NCBI GenBank assembly: GCA_010015675.1
Contig: ML976991.1
Span: 969,017 to 1,033,016 of the forward strand
DNA length: 64,000 bases
Source: Byssothecium circinans
Lineage: Eukaryota > Ascomycota > Dothideomycetes > Pleosporales > Massarinaceae
Direction of reading: 5' to 3'
The stretch's first letter is position 1. The number at the start of each line of letters is the position of its first letter. The notes below the pieces were generated by a model. The model had not been told where the DNA came from and did no database searches. It was given only the letters and a program-made list of their open reading frames with translations. The translations under genes were made by a program, and so were the position numbers. Below, piece by piece: positions 25,450 to 38,169 of the stretch.

Positions 25450-27863
25450 AGGCGAGGTTTCCTCGTTCGTTGGAGTTGTTGTTAGAGCTTAGACGGGAGA
25501 AGAGAGAGATGAGTTTTGGAGAGTAGGGAAGTAGACGAATAGATTTATGGATGCGAATGGACTAGGGTGCTACTTTACGTTGTTGTTTTCTCACTCTGAT
25601 TGCCTCCGCTTCCTTTACTTCTGTTCATAATTAGCTCTCCTATCTTTGTTTCTCTCTGTCGATTTGTCACAGCGAGATTCGTATCGTATTATTCGCGCTA
25701 GGTATAGTCTTGTATATACAATGGAAATGTTAGGTTAGCATTCAATATCCCACCTTTTGGTTTGCAAGCATGCTTTGGTGACTGTGGCTTCTCCGAAGAG
25801 TCGGGAGCTCACTAAGCCAGCAAACTTCGTCTCATGTTCAAACAGTTTCGATTCAGCATATGTTGCAAAATATCAGACCGCAATCATTTGTCATGTTTCA
25901 TATGCCTTCCTTCCTTTGACTGCGGGTTCTTATTGCGTAGCGAATATGTGATTATATGGTCCTAGGTCCTAGGCCCGTAAACCGTATCGCACGGGTGCAG
26001 GACTGCCGTGAGGCGTCCTCATCGTAAAGCAGGGAAGTTGAGAAGAGCCTTCGTCACAATGGGGTGACGTTGGGCCTGATATATGCCTGAGGCCAACATC
26101 GTGGTGCGTTACCGCGATGAAGAGACTTTGGGACAAGCAATCATATCTTCATTCAATCAGTAGGAAAGATAACGATGACCACATTCGTCATCATTGTTGA
26201 AGTCACCAACTTTCGCGGTGATGAACTACTGCAAACTATGAAGAAATTGGCCTTGATCTCTTTGACTTTGTCCGTCCTAAAGATTCCTGGAACCGTTTCG
26301 TTCAAACAAGAAGGCGAATACCGTACATATCGTCAAGTTGACGCTCCACTTCAGCATTCTTACTGACCATACCGCTGGCGTTCTTCAATTTTATTCCTTG
26401 GTAAAAAGCTGATGTAGGAATGAAGAGTATATATGACGAACCGGAGTGGGGGTGACGTATGCGACAACAATGAAGGCGAAGCTAGCGGCTAAGGCCCTCA
26501 AATTGGCGGTCAAAAAGGCCTGATCCAATGAACCCTCCACGGCACAGAGCACCATCTAGGCGAGGGCGCCTACGCGACTATATTCTACCTACACCGAATT
26601 GCACTGTTTGGACGTGATCCGTAAACTCGTCTACCAGACTGCTACCCCGCAGGCCTGCATCAGTTCATGCACAGTGAAGGTTTGAAGATAATGTTCGAGT
26701 GCACTGGGTAAAAGAAGAATTGCAACGATTTCCGAATATGAGCTGGAATTGGCGAGCTGTAGCGGAATTCGATCCATAACGTAGTGGATGAAGAAGAGTA
26801 TGGTAAACCTGTGGGCTTAGTTAAATGTGAGTAATCGACTGTTTCTTTTATAGTTGGGTTGAACAGAGCAGGCGGGTTGTCGCGGAATGATGTGAACTTT
26901 GAGCCATGTGACTGACTGTTTGTAAAGAAATTGAAGGGAGTAAAGCAATATCCACCCACGGACTTTTATTATAGGTACTCTGAACATAGTTTGGTCAATC
27001 CAAATCATATCGGAGGAGAAAATCCAGATGGGGATTTTGAGCTGTATTGCTAAAAGGGAAAGGTAGAAGGTCTACAACGAGTTTTCATAGCAGAACTGGC
27101 GCACATAAGAGTACACAGGCAATTCCGAGACTCAAAATGCATAGTTGTTAAGGGGTCTGGTCTTGTGTATCGTGAGTCGTGTGGGAATGTTTGAAGGCGT
27201 TTCTTTTGATCACGAGTTTAATCACGGGTCCATTGGATAGTAGAGGGGCTGCTTTCATCTGAAATGGCAATTTTGCAATTGGAATTACCCCACCTTCGAG
27301 AGTCGGATGGATAGGTATGTCTTACCGATGAAGAGATAAGAGAAGCGTGGTTAGAAGGATTGGGACGCAACATTGAACATTTGAACGCGGATAAGGTTCA
27401 ATGGCGCTTACCAGTTCTGTCGTAGCGTCTGTAATCGACTCGTCGCCTTCTGGAACGCCACAGGTTCCAAGGTTTGCACTCTCAACACCATATCTATCTC
27501 AAATTCATCCGCTCTTACCATGTTTGTGTATCACATTAGGAAAAAAAATTCTACTCAAACTCCAGGGCTCTCTTCCAAGCCAGTAATGACCAGACCTACC
27601 CATCATTGCTGCCTCGCTCCGCCCCAAGAAGTGGCTGCTGCGAGAACTACCTACACAACCGGTCAATATGCACGAGTTATCCACGTCTATTGGATGACTC
27701 GCCCAGTCAGCCTGAAAGTGCATGCTTAAGACCTTGGCGACCGAAATTCACAGCCATGCTCCGCCTCCAGCGCGACGTTTTGTTCGGCGTCGCCCCGCTA
27801 TAGAAGAACGAACTCCCTCGTGGAGCGCATCCGAATAATCTCCTACCTCCTACCTGAACAAAT
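25450..27863. other. Gene-poor intergenic region
   Basis: About 2.4 kb. The first 250 bp are A/T- and G-rich and probably the 3' end of the secreted-protein transcript. Beyond this, no frame over about 100 codons and no recognisable motif or repeat is visible; DNA just before 27,864 is C/T-rich like a leader. Confidence 0.5.
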
Positions 27864-30620
27864 ATGGATCCATTTAGCGTGACCGCAGGCGTTGCTGGTC
27901 TGCTCAGCCTTGCGATACAACTGGCTACCGTCAGCGCAAAGTATGGAAACAACTGCGTGAAAGGACAATCCTACGACTTCATTTTCGAATTGAATACCTT
28001 AGTTGATGTCCTCAGACGGCTTCAACAATTTCTGGATTTTCCCGATACGTCCACGATTTTCAATCAAGTGTCTGTTTTAACATCGACCAACACAAGATGC
28101 GCCACCATGCTCAGGGATTTTCTGAATAAGCTCCAGAAGACGGTGAAGGAAAGCAACAGGGCGAAAAGAGCTATTGACAAATTGTTATGGCCAATGACCG
28201 AAAAAGAACATATCCAAGCTATGGAAGAGATCCATCGCTATACTCAGACGTTCAATTTCGCTCTGACAATAGCAGGGTGCTCGTTGCTCTCAAAGTCATC
28301 ATCCGAAGTCATAGCGACGCTTCAGCAGCAGGCCCTGAAACTCAACGAAACGAAACAACTTTGCGCTACAATTCCGGATCTTGTGTCTCAAATTGAGGCT
28401 TCGTTGACTCAGATATCGGATCTTCAAGCTTTTGTGCAAAGCATCGCTGTTCAGACAACCGCACTACCATCAATTTCACGGGATCTCGCGGACTTGAAAA
28501 GCCTAGCACACGATCAAAAATGTCGCCAGCATGTCCAGGATCGCAAAGAGATCTTCTCGTGGCTGTCGTCCGTTTCTTTCGAAGCCAGACAACGGCAGAT
28601 CTTTGACCGTCATCAAAGTGGTACCGGAACGTGGCTTCTGGAACACGAGGCCTTCAAAAGGTGGAAAGAGGTGAAGGGAAAGGTACTATGGTGCACCGGT
28701 ATACCAGGAGCCGGCAAGACGTTTATGTCGTCTCTCGTCATCGACACGCTCCGCAAGCCAACTACCGCCGACAATGGAGCCCCGGTCGCTTTCGTCTACG
28801 CCGACTTCAAAGACCATCGCCAACTGACTACCTTGAATTTGATCTCCTCTATCACGCGCCAGCTAGCAGAACAAAACGAAGCAATCATGGACAAAGTCTC
28901 AAAGAAATTTGAAGAAAATACGGCACGGTCATCGACCGATAAACCCGCCCCGCCATCGTTGGACGAGCTCATGCATATTCTCCAAGATGCGCAGACATAC
29001 TTGGATGGCGCGTACGTGATCATAGACGCCATTGACGAACTTCAGAGCCTTGAAACCGAAGGCATCGGCGACGTTCGCTTCGAATTGCTCAATATGCTCA
29101 GCAGTCTGAAGAAGGTTTCACTCTTCTGTACCACGCGCCCACATATTGATGCATCCACCTACTTCGCCGACTACGAGCAAATCTCAATTGAAGCCACGAA
29201 TACTGATCTGTGCACGTATCTCGACGCCAGAATTGCGTCATCGAGACGGCTCGTCGGATTCGTCTCAAAAGACAGGCATCTGAAAAACCACATTGTCAGT
29301 TCAATCACAGGGAAATGTTCTGGTACGTAAACTCTAGATCTTCAGGGGATCGACAAGCTGCCATCGATGCTATTTACTATTGGGAAGGAAATGCAACGGC
29401 GCTCATCAGAGTAGGGGTTTGCTGACCTTGTGGCCATACACGCAGGGATGTTTCTTCTCGCTCGTCTTCAGATCGAACAAGTCATGACGGCGATTAGCGT
29501 TCGCTGTCTGCGATCGATGCTCGACACACTGTCTAGTCGTCTCTTTGACATGTATGAAGAGACTATGCGGCGAATTAGAAAACAAAACAACGCGGAGGCA
29601 CTGCTAGCGATTCGAGCCATCTCCTGGGTTGCCACCGTCAAGCGACCATTGACCTGTTCGGAGCTCGTCCACGCGCTATCGGTTGAATCCAACGATCAAC
29701 ATCTGGATGTTGACAGCCTAGTCGACATCCAGATAATCCTGGAGGCTTCCGGAGGGCTCATTCAGCTACTCCCTCAATCTCTCGATTTCGAAATCTCACC
29801 ACGGCGATATCGCAGCGAAGTTCCGAAGGAGGAAACTGTTGGCTTCGTCCATTATACATTGCATGAATGTTTTGAGTCACTGCCATCGACAACAGACGTC
29901 AATTGCGACATCGTTGATACGAGCCTGATCTATCTGGGTTTAGAAATCTTCCACCGCAAATCACATCAGACAGAGACACAAATCCTTTCTCAGTATCCCT
30001 TCGTGGGATACGCGGCACTCTTTTGGCCTGCTCATGCAGAGTTGGCTGGAGCGAGATTGCGAAACGATCTCATCAAACTTTTGGTGTCTCCAACTCGACC
30101 TTGGCTGGAGTACACTTGGCTTCGCTTCGCGTTCTGGGAAAGCTTTGGAGAAACATACGTAAAAAAACCATCAGGTTTCACAGTCGTAGTCGTTGCTATG
30201 CATGGCGCAAAAAGAATTCTCAAGGACATGCTAGCCCGCGGAGTCAATGGGAATGTGCGACTTCATCAGACGAAAACCCCCTTCGGAATGTCGCTTGCAT
30301 ATAGAATGCCAACTTGCTCACAAGTCTTTTCCTACAGCTGGCTGATTCAAAGTGCCGAGTCCAATCTTTGGATATTTTCCCGAGGGTATAATGAAATGTT
30401 TGTGTTAAGGTGGTTCATGAAATTTCTGCTACAAAACCTCCGGACCATGACAGAAGTAGTCCACACAACCATTGAGAGCTCACCCCCGGACTTTCTACAC
30501 ACGGAGACAATAGATGGAAAGACGTGGTTTGCCGGGCTCAACTCTATCCGAGGTCGCGGCATCGACCTAACGTTCGGGTTTATATTCAGCTACCGGCCTC
30601 CTGGAGATCGGCTCAAATGA
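27864..30620 (+). CDS. NACHT-type STAND (NLR-like) protein with fungal N-terminal domain
   Basis: Two exons (27864-29322, 29446-30620) encode 877 residues. The N-terminus MDPFSVTAGVAGLLSLAIQL and the helical region to about residue 200 resemble the fungal domain (PigL_N/HeLo-like group) that heads many STAND proteins. A NACHT-type NTPase follows, with P-loop GIPGAGKT at about residues 279-286 and Walker B VIIDAIDEL at about 385-393, then the winged-helix-like region seen in this family. After about residue 700 the usual ankyrin or WD40 array is missing. One ankyrin-like stretch (MHGAKRILKDMLARGVN) is visible before sequence I cannot place, so the sensor region is short or decayed. Such proteins act in heterokaryon incompatibility and possibly antibacterial or antiviral defence; the specific role here is unknown. 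Confidence 0.82.
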
Positions 30621-31990
30621 CATGTCAAACCCCCCAAAATCTTCAACGCACAGAAAACGCTCAGATACTGATCCAAAACCTCACCCCCAACCCTTGCTTT
30701 AGCCACGTACACTGGATAACAAGCGAGCGCATTTCGTGCTTCTCCCGCGATCCTTGGGATTTCAAGAGGCGCGTTATAATCGCATGTTGTACCATCTAAG
30801 CGTTCTCGATAGCGGAGAAAGTATCGGCTGGTTCACTGTCTCGCTAGATGAACTTCTTATCTTTATCTACTAGGCCTTTATATAGGGTCGTTGCCGTGGA
30901 TCGGGAGTCTCCGAGGGCGACTTTCGTGGATTGAGTAGTCGTTGTGCCGTTGGTGGACCAATTTGTGTATTCTCTACCCACGATTCCAACTCCACGACGC
31001 CATAAATCTACAAGTAGAGGAAAGACATGTTGGACTGAACAGTACTGAACAGTTCCGTACGGTTCCGCCCCCCTTCCGGTCTAGCGTGGGCTTCTCCCTA
31101 TTATCTGCTTCTCCTGAGCATCTCAGCTCGATACACAATACATCACTTTCTCACACTTGCTCTCGGGTCTCCGTTAGAGTGAAAGCGGCAGTCAAACCCG
31201 AAGATATCCCCAACAGCATAAACAACTCGCTTTGCAGCCTAACAATCCCCATCTCTTTGTACCTAGGGAGACCCCACGCACCCTACCAACGTGCTTCCGC
31301 ACATCAATATACTACAAGGCCCTCGCCCACCCACGCCCACCCACGCCCAACTCCCTCGCTCAAGAGTCCGTCTCTACGCCGGCCAACCCACAGTTCCCGG
31401 CGACAAGTATAATAATTAATTGACCGAACCTCGACGTCCAAGGGTTGGTCAGGTTCCATTCATTGTAGTCCGAAAAGGGGTGGAGTAAGTAGCAAAGGGC
31501 CGTTCGTAATATATGTTCAATACAGTAGATTTACACCACCCCTTCCACACCGCGTTATATCCACAGCGAGGAACAATCTCCCGGCACTGGACGATGACAA
31601 CCCAGACCCGGCTAGAGAACGGAAAATATCAAGACGCATTCTCCATATTGCATATTACACTCCGCGCTCAAGAAATAGTTACCCACCTACTTAACCACCA
31701 CTCCACCAACTTTATTTACCGGACCATGCCAGTCCAGTCAGTAATCAATACAGTGAGAAAATCAACAACTTCAAGTGGTATACCCACGGACAACCCACGG
31801 AGAACCCATGAAGACAAGAAGAAAAAAAAAATACAAAAAGGAAGAGACGGATGCGAAAGCGCGCGTCATCCAGACCAAACCGAGCCCTAGAGAATCTCAC
31901 TCCATCTACACAGTCTCGCAAACCATCAACGCCAAGAACTCAAAAAAAAACGCCGCTTTTACCTCCTTTATGCCCGTCCATGGCATGTCG
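30621..31990. other. Intergenic region, convergent gene ends
   Basis: About 1.4 kb between the 3' ends of the NLR-like gene and the GH47 gene, which converge. No frame with a recognisable domain is seen. There is a short ACCCACGCCC duplication near 31,327-31,350 and an A-rich stretch near 31,825. The sequence after 30,620 stays partly open, so lost 3' coding sequence of the NLR-like gene cannot be excluded. Confidence 0.45.
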
Positions 31991-34900
31991 CTACGTGGGC
32001 CGCCGGAACGGATGCGCCTCGGTATTAAGCACCCACTCATCGAGGCTCAAAACACTCTCCTCGGCGAAAAGGAGGTAGAAATACTTCAACGTCTACACGC
32101 GTCACAGCGTTAGCTTCACATTCTCTCAAAAGCAAAGCACACACACCCTTGCCCCTGCCCCCTCAGAGAAGAAACCTGGAGGGGGGGGGGGGGGACAAAG
32201 AAAAGAAAAAGACACATACCTCCGCCATCCAAAAACTCTCCATCTCATCCCTTAACACGGGCGCCTCGGCTGTAACATCCTCAACGGCCGAATTCCCCCA
32301 CTCGGTCACCGTCGCCGAGCTCACCGCCTCGAACATTTCCCACCCGGCCTCTCTCCAATACGCATTCCCTGTTATTCGGTACATGTACCAGACGCTCTCA
32401 ATGGCTTCGGGGCGCAGAATATAGTTCCTGCCGCTGATGCCGGTCACGCCGGGGGGGAGGCGCTCTTCGAGGATGCGGTGCTTGACGAATTGTTTATGCG
32501 TGGCGGGGACTTTGGGGGAGTAGATGGCGGGGAAGATGGGGGAGTGTTTGCTGGGGCTTGGGAGGGGGGAGGTTGCGTCTCCGACGTCGACGTCGACCGG
32601 GGGTGTGATTTTGGTGGGTGGGGGGTTGGCGGGTGCGGCGGCGTTGCCGAGGTGGCCTCCTATGGCTTTGTTTCTTTCTTCCGAGGGGGGTGTGTCGTCG
32701 TCGAGGCCGCCGAGCTGTCTTTTTTCATTTTGGCTGGCGTGTGGGTTGGCGAGAGCGTTTGATGTTGCGCCTATGGCAGCGGCGAGAGGGGTTGGCTTCG
32801 CTATGGCTTCGAAAGCTCCGAGGCCGTTGTCTATGGGAGTAGGCTTTGCAGAAGGTGTTTCTTCTACTTCATCGACCATAGCCTTCAAGTCCTGTTCATA
32901 CTGTGCGCTTGCGACTTTGAACTGTGCGTTATACGCCTCAATGGCCTCCTTGTAGTTCTCCGCCCTCGTCGCCGCGTATGGGTCTAATGTATCCCAATAC
33001 TTGGTGACGTTCCACTCGCACTTCTCCATACTCTCACAGGGTATGACTTCGAAACCCTCGGGCATGATACCAGTAGCCGTCATATTGTAACTCCAGACAC
33101 AGCCTTCGGTGATCTTAATCGCGATATCTAGGTCCTCTGGCCGATCGAAGATCTTGGCGGCCATACCGATCATGCCACCCGCAAAGCATGTGAGGTGCTC
33201 CTGTTGCGGCACAAGTTGGTTGCCGGTAGAGCTTGAAGCAGTCCGTGAAGAGGGCACGAGCAGTTTCCCAGCAATGAGGATGTCGTTGTTGTCGGGCAGC
33301 ATGGGTCGGAAGATCAAGTTCTCTTTGATGGTGTTCATTGAGGCTTCGTACATTTTGCGATATTTTTCTTCGACGCCGCCGAGAAGGAGGTACTGTTTGG
33401 GAAGGTACTCATAGGTCGAATCGGACATGCCACCCAGAGTGTACTCTTCATCGATGTATTCGGAGGTGGAGGCAAAGCCCATTTCTTCGCATACCGGGCG
33501 AGTCTCAACAGGGTCGGCTCTGTCGGCTTCGTCGTTATCACCCTTATCGGTTGTGGGTGTAGGGACGGTTTTAAATGGCACAGGCTTTTCTTCCTCGTCG
33601 TCAGTTTCACTGAATTGTCGTTTCCTGATACTAGGTGCCTTCTTCGGTGGCTCCGGCCGTACTAAGAGTGGCGAGGGAATATTAAGGGGCACATATCTGT
33701 GCCCTTCCGGGGACAGTTTCTCGCCGGGAAGAGTAGGTGAGCCACTCGCCGGCTTCACCATTGGTGCCGTCTTATCTTCCCTCGGGTCTTCTTGCGGCTT
33801 GGCCTTTTCCATCGGTTTGTCAGCTTCCATGGCCCACATTGGGTCCTCAGACAAGGGTTTGCTTTCTTGTACACTCCCTCCCCTGGGAGGCGGTATGCTC
33901 GGTATCTTTGTAGAAGACGTAGCAGGAGAACCACCTCCCGGCTCCTTGACTATGGGCTTCTGGTGGTTGTACGTTGAGGAGTAATCGCTTCTCCTGCACC
34001 CCGATATATCGATATAGGTGGGCCACATGCCGGGGAGTCGTGTCTTGTTCTGAAACTCCTCAAGCTTGTCGGTGATGCGTGCAATGGCATCATAATACTT
34101 GTCTTTACCAGTGAGTTGGGCGAGGCGCGTGAACTCCATGGACAGGGAGCCGATCTCAGCCAGCACCGCACGGTTACCAGCTCGATGCGGGTTGAGAGAG
34201 AAATCGCTGGAGTATCCATCAGTAAATATTTCATCACACTGGAGAATCCTACTCACGGCCGCCAGTAATAATACGTCTCAGGCATTCGGTTCGGCGTATC
34301 AAAAGCACTGATCAGCACCTCGGCCAGCTCCTCTGCCTTGCTCAGCAAATTTTTGTATTCCTTCCCGCTAACATCATATGCCGCCAGCAAACCCCCCATA
34401 TAGCGAATCGTCGTCTCAAAAAGCGGAATATCAGCGCGAGTCGTAGTCGTAAAATCGATCTGATCCACGGCCTTTGCCGCTTCAACAAAGTCCTCCTTGA
34501 GCCCCATAATCCACAGCGTGTCCAATGAATCCACAAGGGTGGCGCCCCAGCCTGCGAACGGGTTCTTGAAGCCTCCAGAGGTGGGCATGAGCTCGTCCTG
34601 CAGCCATGCGTGTTTCCTGTATCCGTCCCACGTGCGTTTAGCGACGCTGCGAATGACGTTCAACTTGTGCTCGCGGTCGGTTTTCTCCGACGCGGACTCG
34701 GGCTTGAAGTCGAATTGGATCTTGGGGATTGGTTTAGGCTTTGCTGTAGGGAGCTTGATGAGCGATTCGGTCGGGACCGGGAAGTGCTGCGAGGGTTTTG
34801 CCCAGTGTATAACCTCTGCAGGCGTTGTCTCTAGGTCCGTTTCCTCCAGATTCGGCACTGGGTTCAAGCCGCCATTTGGTAATCCACCCTCCACAGCAGG

Positions 34901-35233
34901 CGTCGGTTCTACGTCTCCCAGCGGCCTGCGCGTGGCGGGCTTCTCGTCGACTGGGCGACTGACTGGCTTCACAGGCGGCGGCGGCGTCTGCTCGGGCAAC
35001 GGACTCTTCGCCGCGGGAATATCAAGCTCCAGCTTATTCTTATCCTGCGCCACCTGCGGATTGGGCTGCCATTCCACCCGTGTCGAGTCTTTCTTGCCTT
35101 CACCCTTCCCCGCGTCAGGCCGCACCCGCTCGATTGCGCTCCATGATGTGCCCGAATTACTGAACTTGTAGAAGGCGAAGAGGACAAATACGGCGAAGAC
35201 GAGGAAGACGCGGTACCGACGGTAGCGAAACAT
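31991..35233 (-). CDS. Glycoside hydrolase family 47 (class I alpha-1,2-mannosidase), type II membrane protein with large insertions
   Basis: Three exons (35233-34257, 34206-32220, 32092-31991) encode 1021 residues. A short basic tail and a hydrophobic segment at residues 8-23 make a signal anchor, placing the catalytic domain in the ER or Golgi lumen. A Pro-rich stem runs to about residue 195. GH47 hallmarks include [54 protein letters not shown], and TEAHPF at the C-terminus, the calcium-binding position. The family trims mannose from N-glycans. At about 1020 residues it is far longer than the usual 500-650. Low-complexity insertions at about 395-565 and 757-900 explain this. The last exon restores the conserved C-terminus that the unspliced frame lacks. 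Whether it is an ER, Golgi or EDEM-like enzyme is unresolved. Confidence 0.92.
32181..32194. repeat. Homopolymer of 14 G inside the second GH47 intron
   Basis: A run of 14 G on the plus strand reads as 14 C in the last intron of the GH47 gene. It extends the pyrimidine-rich part of that intron. Such runs are prone to length errors in sequencing, but this one does not affect the coding frame. Confidence 0.9.
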
Positions 35234-35896
35234 GATGTTATGCTTTCTGGCGTCGCGTGCGCGTAGGGAACGCCGGGCGTGTCGTGTCTGGGGATGCTCG
35301 CTATGATTTGGTTGTCGCCATCTGAGAACGTGTAAAGCTAGAGATAGGAGCACAGGAGGATGAGTACACAGTGGCGCCTAATTGAACACCTTCCACGACC
35401 TTTCTTGGCTTCGAGGTACTAAAATGCCTGGCAGGAGAGGCCGTACGGCTACGCGGAGGAGCTCGGCCGGCTCCACAAACGCCCCCTTGCCACCTTTTCA
35501 CAGACTCCCAAACGCCTTAGGAACGCGATTCTCAATTTCGCGACAGTCTTCAAACATACTCGACTTTGCACGGGCAAATGTGTTCGCAGTCACAACATGA
35601 TTCACAGCATCTTGTTCCCCACACTGACAATCGCTTTCAACGTCTATCGTCTCAATGCGGCCTAGCTGATCACCCGAGCATTAAGCTTAAATATGATCCC
35701 GGCTAATCAAGGGTCTAGAGGATCTTGAGGCTTGGGGCACTTCGAGATTATATTGAGCACGAGGCTTGTGATATACAACGTCTGCATCTAGACGCAAGAA
35801 GACACAGCGCCGAATGTGTCGTACATGACCTTCCCTTTCTGTGACTTTTCTTTCGCTTAGTATAATTACTCGCACATCTCTGCCATACTGTCCTTT
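35234..35896. other. Intergenic region upstream of GH47, downstream of CCT6
   Basis: About 660 bp that must hold the GH47 promoter (minus strand) and the CCT6 3' end. Frames in it are short and without similarity I recognise. Confidence 0.5.
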
Positions 35897-37899
35897 CTAT
35901 CCCTCGCCAGGCTCAGGTTGGCGACCCATTTGCCGTGCCTTGAGCATCTCGTCGCATAGCAATAGGTTGGACGCAATCCCGGTACTCGAAGCGATCGCAT
36001 TGCGAATCACACGGAACGAATCGTAGACACCCTCTTGCTCGGGATCCATGGCTTCTCCGGTCGCCAGATTGAGCCCCACCACGTTGCCCTCGGCCAACTC
36101 GTCCTGCAATGCAGCGACTATTATCGTTAGCCACGTGTCTATACGATGCGATTGGCGGAACTTACTCGAATCTTGAATGTCGTGTCCCGAATTTGCGGCT
36201 AGCGTCTTCGGGATGATAAGCAGTGCATCCGCGAAAGCGTATACACCCCATTTAGCTTTGCCTTTGACTGTCCTCCTGAAAGCTTCGCTTGACAAATGCG
36301 CATGCGCTGCGACCTGGAAAGAACCGCCTCCTGGAACTACGCTCTTGTCTATAATCATGTTATAGACACTCCTCAAGCCATCCCGTACCGCATCCTTGAT
36401 CTGGGTGATGGTATGGGTATTGGGCCCCTTGATGAGCAGCGTAACGGACTTGGGCTCCTTGACATCCTCCTCCATGACGTTAGCAGCATATCATGCCCAG
36501 GGTACAAAATACTTACCACAAAAGTGTACTTTTCTTCACCAAGCTGGTGCTCGTAGACTTTTCCAGCCCAACCAAGGACATCGGGGGTAAGGTCATCGAC
36601 ACTGTTCTGCGCAGTTCCGCCGCATACTAGTTGGAGGCGCTCCATGTTTCTCCTCTTTGCTCTCCTGAGCGCAAAGATACCGTTCTTGACCAGGACGTCC
36701 AGACTGAGCGGGTCAATACCCTTTTGATTGATGATGACAAAACCCTTCTTAGGGTCGTCGCCGCAAACCTCCTTCTTCAGTTCCACAATCTTCCTCAGCT
36801 TATCGTCAACGAAGCGTCGCTCGCTCTCTACCAACTTCTCCCTCTGCTCAGCGCTTGAGTAGTAGAACCCGGAGTTGATCTCGGACTTCTCATATTCCAA
36901 GCTCACGTTGAGGGTCAGTATGTGGGCATTCTCGACGTGCTTGGGCATATCTGGGTGTCGTGCTCCATGGTCCAACGCCAAGCCCCGGATCAGCTGGGTA
37001 TCGGTAGCTGTGCGATGTTGCATAGTCATAATCTCGACCATGTGTAGGTCTGGCTTCGCCGGGGGTTGGTAGATGGCAAGAACGGCGTCGACAATTGCGG
37101 GAGTCAGTCGCTCGGCGAGTGTGCTGTCGAGTTTCGTTGACAACGACGTTCGGGCTACGGAGAGCAGAAGTTCGCGGTCGACTTCCTTGGCTAGCTTGAA
37201 CTCGTCAAGGAACTACTGCTGTTAGCAGATACCTTACAAGTTATTATACAACTGCTGGCGCACCTTCAGAGTCTCGGCCTTTGCAATCTCGTATCCATCT
37301 GTTATCACGCGCGGGTGGAGGCCTTCTGAAATGTACCGATCTGCTTGCTTTAGGAGCTCGCCCACCATGAGCACCACCGATGTCGTCCCGTCGCCAGTGA
37401 TATCATCCTGCGCTGTCGCTGCTCGTGCAATCATGACCTGTTTTGGTCAGAGTCTACCCTCTCAGGGTTCGGCGAGTACGTACGGCCGTGGGGTTTTGTA
37501 TTTGCTGTCTTGCGTTAGCCGTTGCGAGTTGAAGCTTGGATTCTAACGTACCATCTCCCTGAGCAACACACTCCCATCTTTTGTGAGTTTGATCTGACCA
37601 GCGCCATCCACAAGCCTTCATCAAAGTCAGCCAAAGCAGTTCAGAGGTAAACAAGGAGCTCACATCTTTAAGGTACCGCGGGGTCCCAAGTTGGAGGCCA
37701 GCACCTGTCCTGTCTTAGTCTTGCTATGTCGCAGGCCGGATACCACTGTGTTTACCTTCTGCAGCCCCTCACCCGCCGAGATGTTGACCTGGAGAGCTTC
37801 CCCGCGCCTCTATGCATCTGTTTAGCTGTGTTTTGAAGTACAAGGCAGGCAACATACCCTCGACTCCGCCTTTGGGTTAAGCAACTGTGCGGCCGACAT
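35897..37899 (-). CDS. CCT6: T-complex chaperonin TCP-1 zeta subunit (CCT6)
   Basis: Nine exons (37899-37858, 37809-37756, 37704-37664, 37615-37552, 37504-37484, 37437-37264, 37212-36517, 36469-36166, 36117-35897) assemble into 538 residues, the normal length. The start [12 protein letters not shown], the stretch [13 protein letters not shown], the ATP-site motif GDGTT at residues 89-93 and the C-terminal [17 protein letters not shown] region (here [13 protein letters not shown]) identify the zeta subunit. It is one of eight paralogues in the cytosolic double-ring chaperonin that folds actin, tubulin and WD40 proteins. Exon five is only 21 bp (QIQNPTA). The junction at 36469 could shift by one codon because GAGGAG allows two acceptors. 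It diverges from NOP56 across a 270-bp promoter. Confidence 0.95.
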
Positions 37900-38169
37900 G
37901 ATGAACAGTGATCTAATTCGGGTATCTGGACGAAAACAAAGAAGTAAAGCACGGCAATGTGGAGATCGCTGTCTTCGCCGCGTGTTGCCTGTCGCGTTGG
38001 AAAATCCCCAAATCCCCACCGGGCCGACCTTTCTCCGTGCCAAGCGAAAAAGTTCCTTCCGCACCGCAGCTCGTAGAGAAGCAACCCTCCACCTCAATCC
38101 CGCAACGGCGCACGCTGCAAAACCCTCGAGTCCGACGTACAAGAAGCATTGGCGCTCACGACAATCACA
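37900..38169. promoter_or_regulatory. Bidirectional promoter between CCT6 and NOP56
   Basis: Only 270 bp separate the two start codons on opposite strands, so both promoters must share it. It is moderately GC-rich, without an obvious TATA box. The arrangement could couple expression of a folding chaperone and a ribosome-biogenesis factor; this is inferred from spacing. Confidence 0.65.

Noticed and set aside
32478..33984. Several plus-strand frames opposite GH47
   Set aside because: Mirror images of the low-complexity GH47 insertions; the minus strand carries conserved GH47 motifs.
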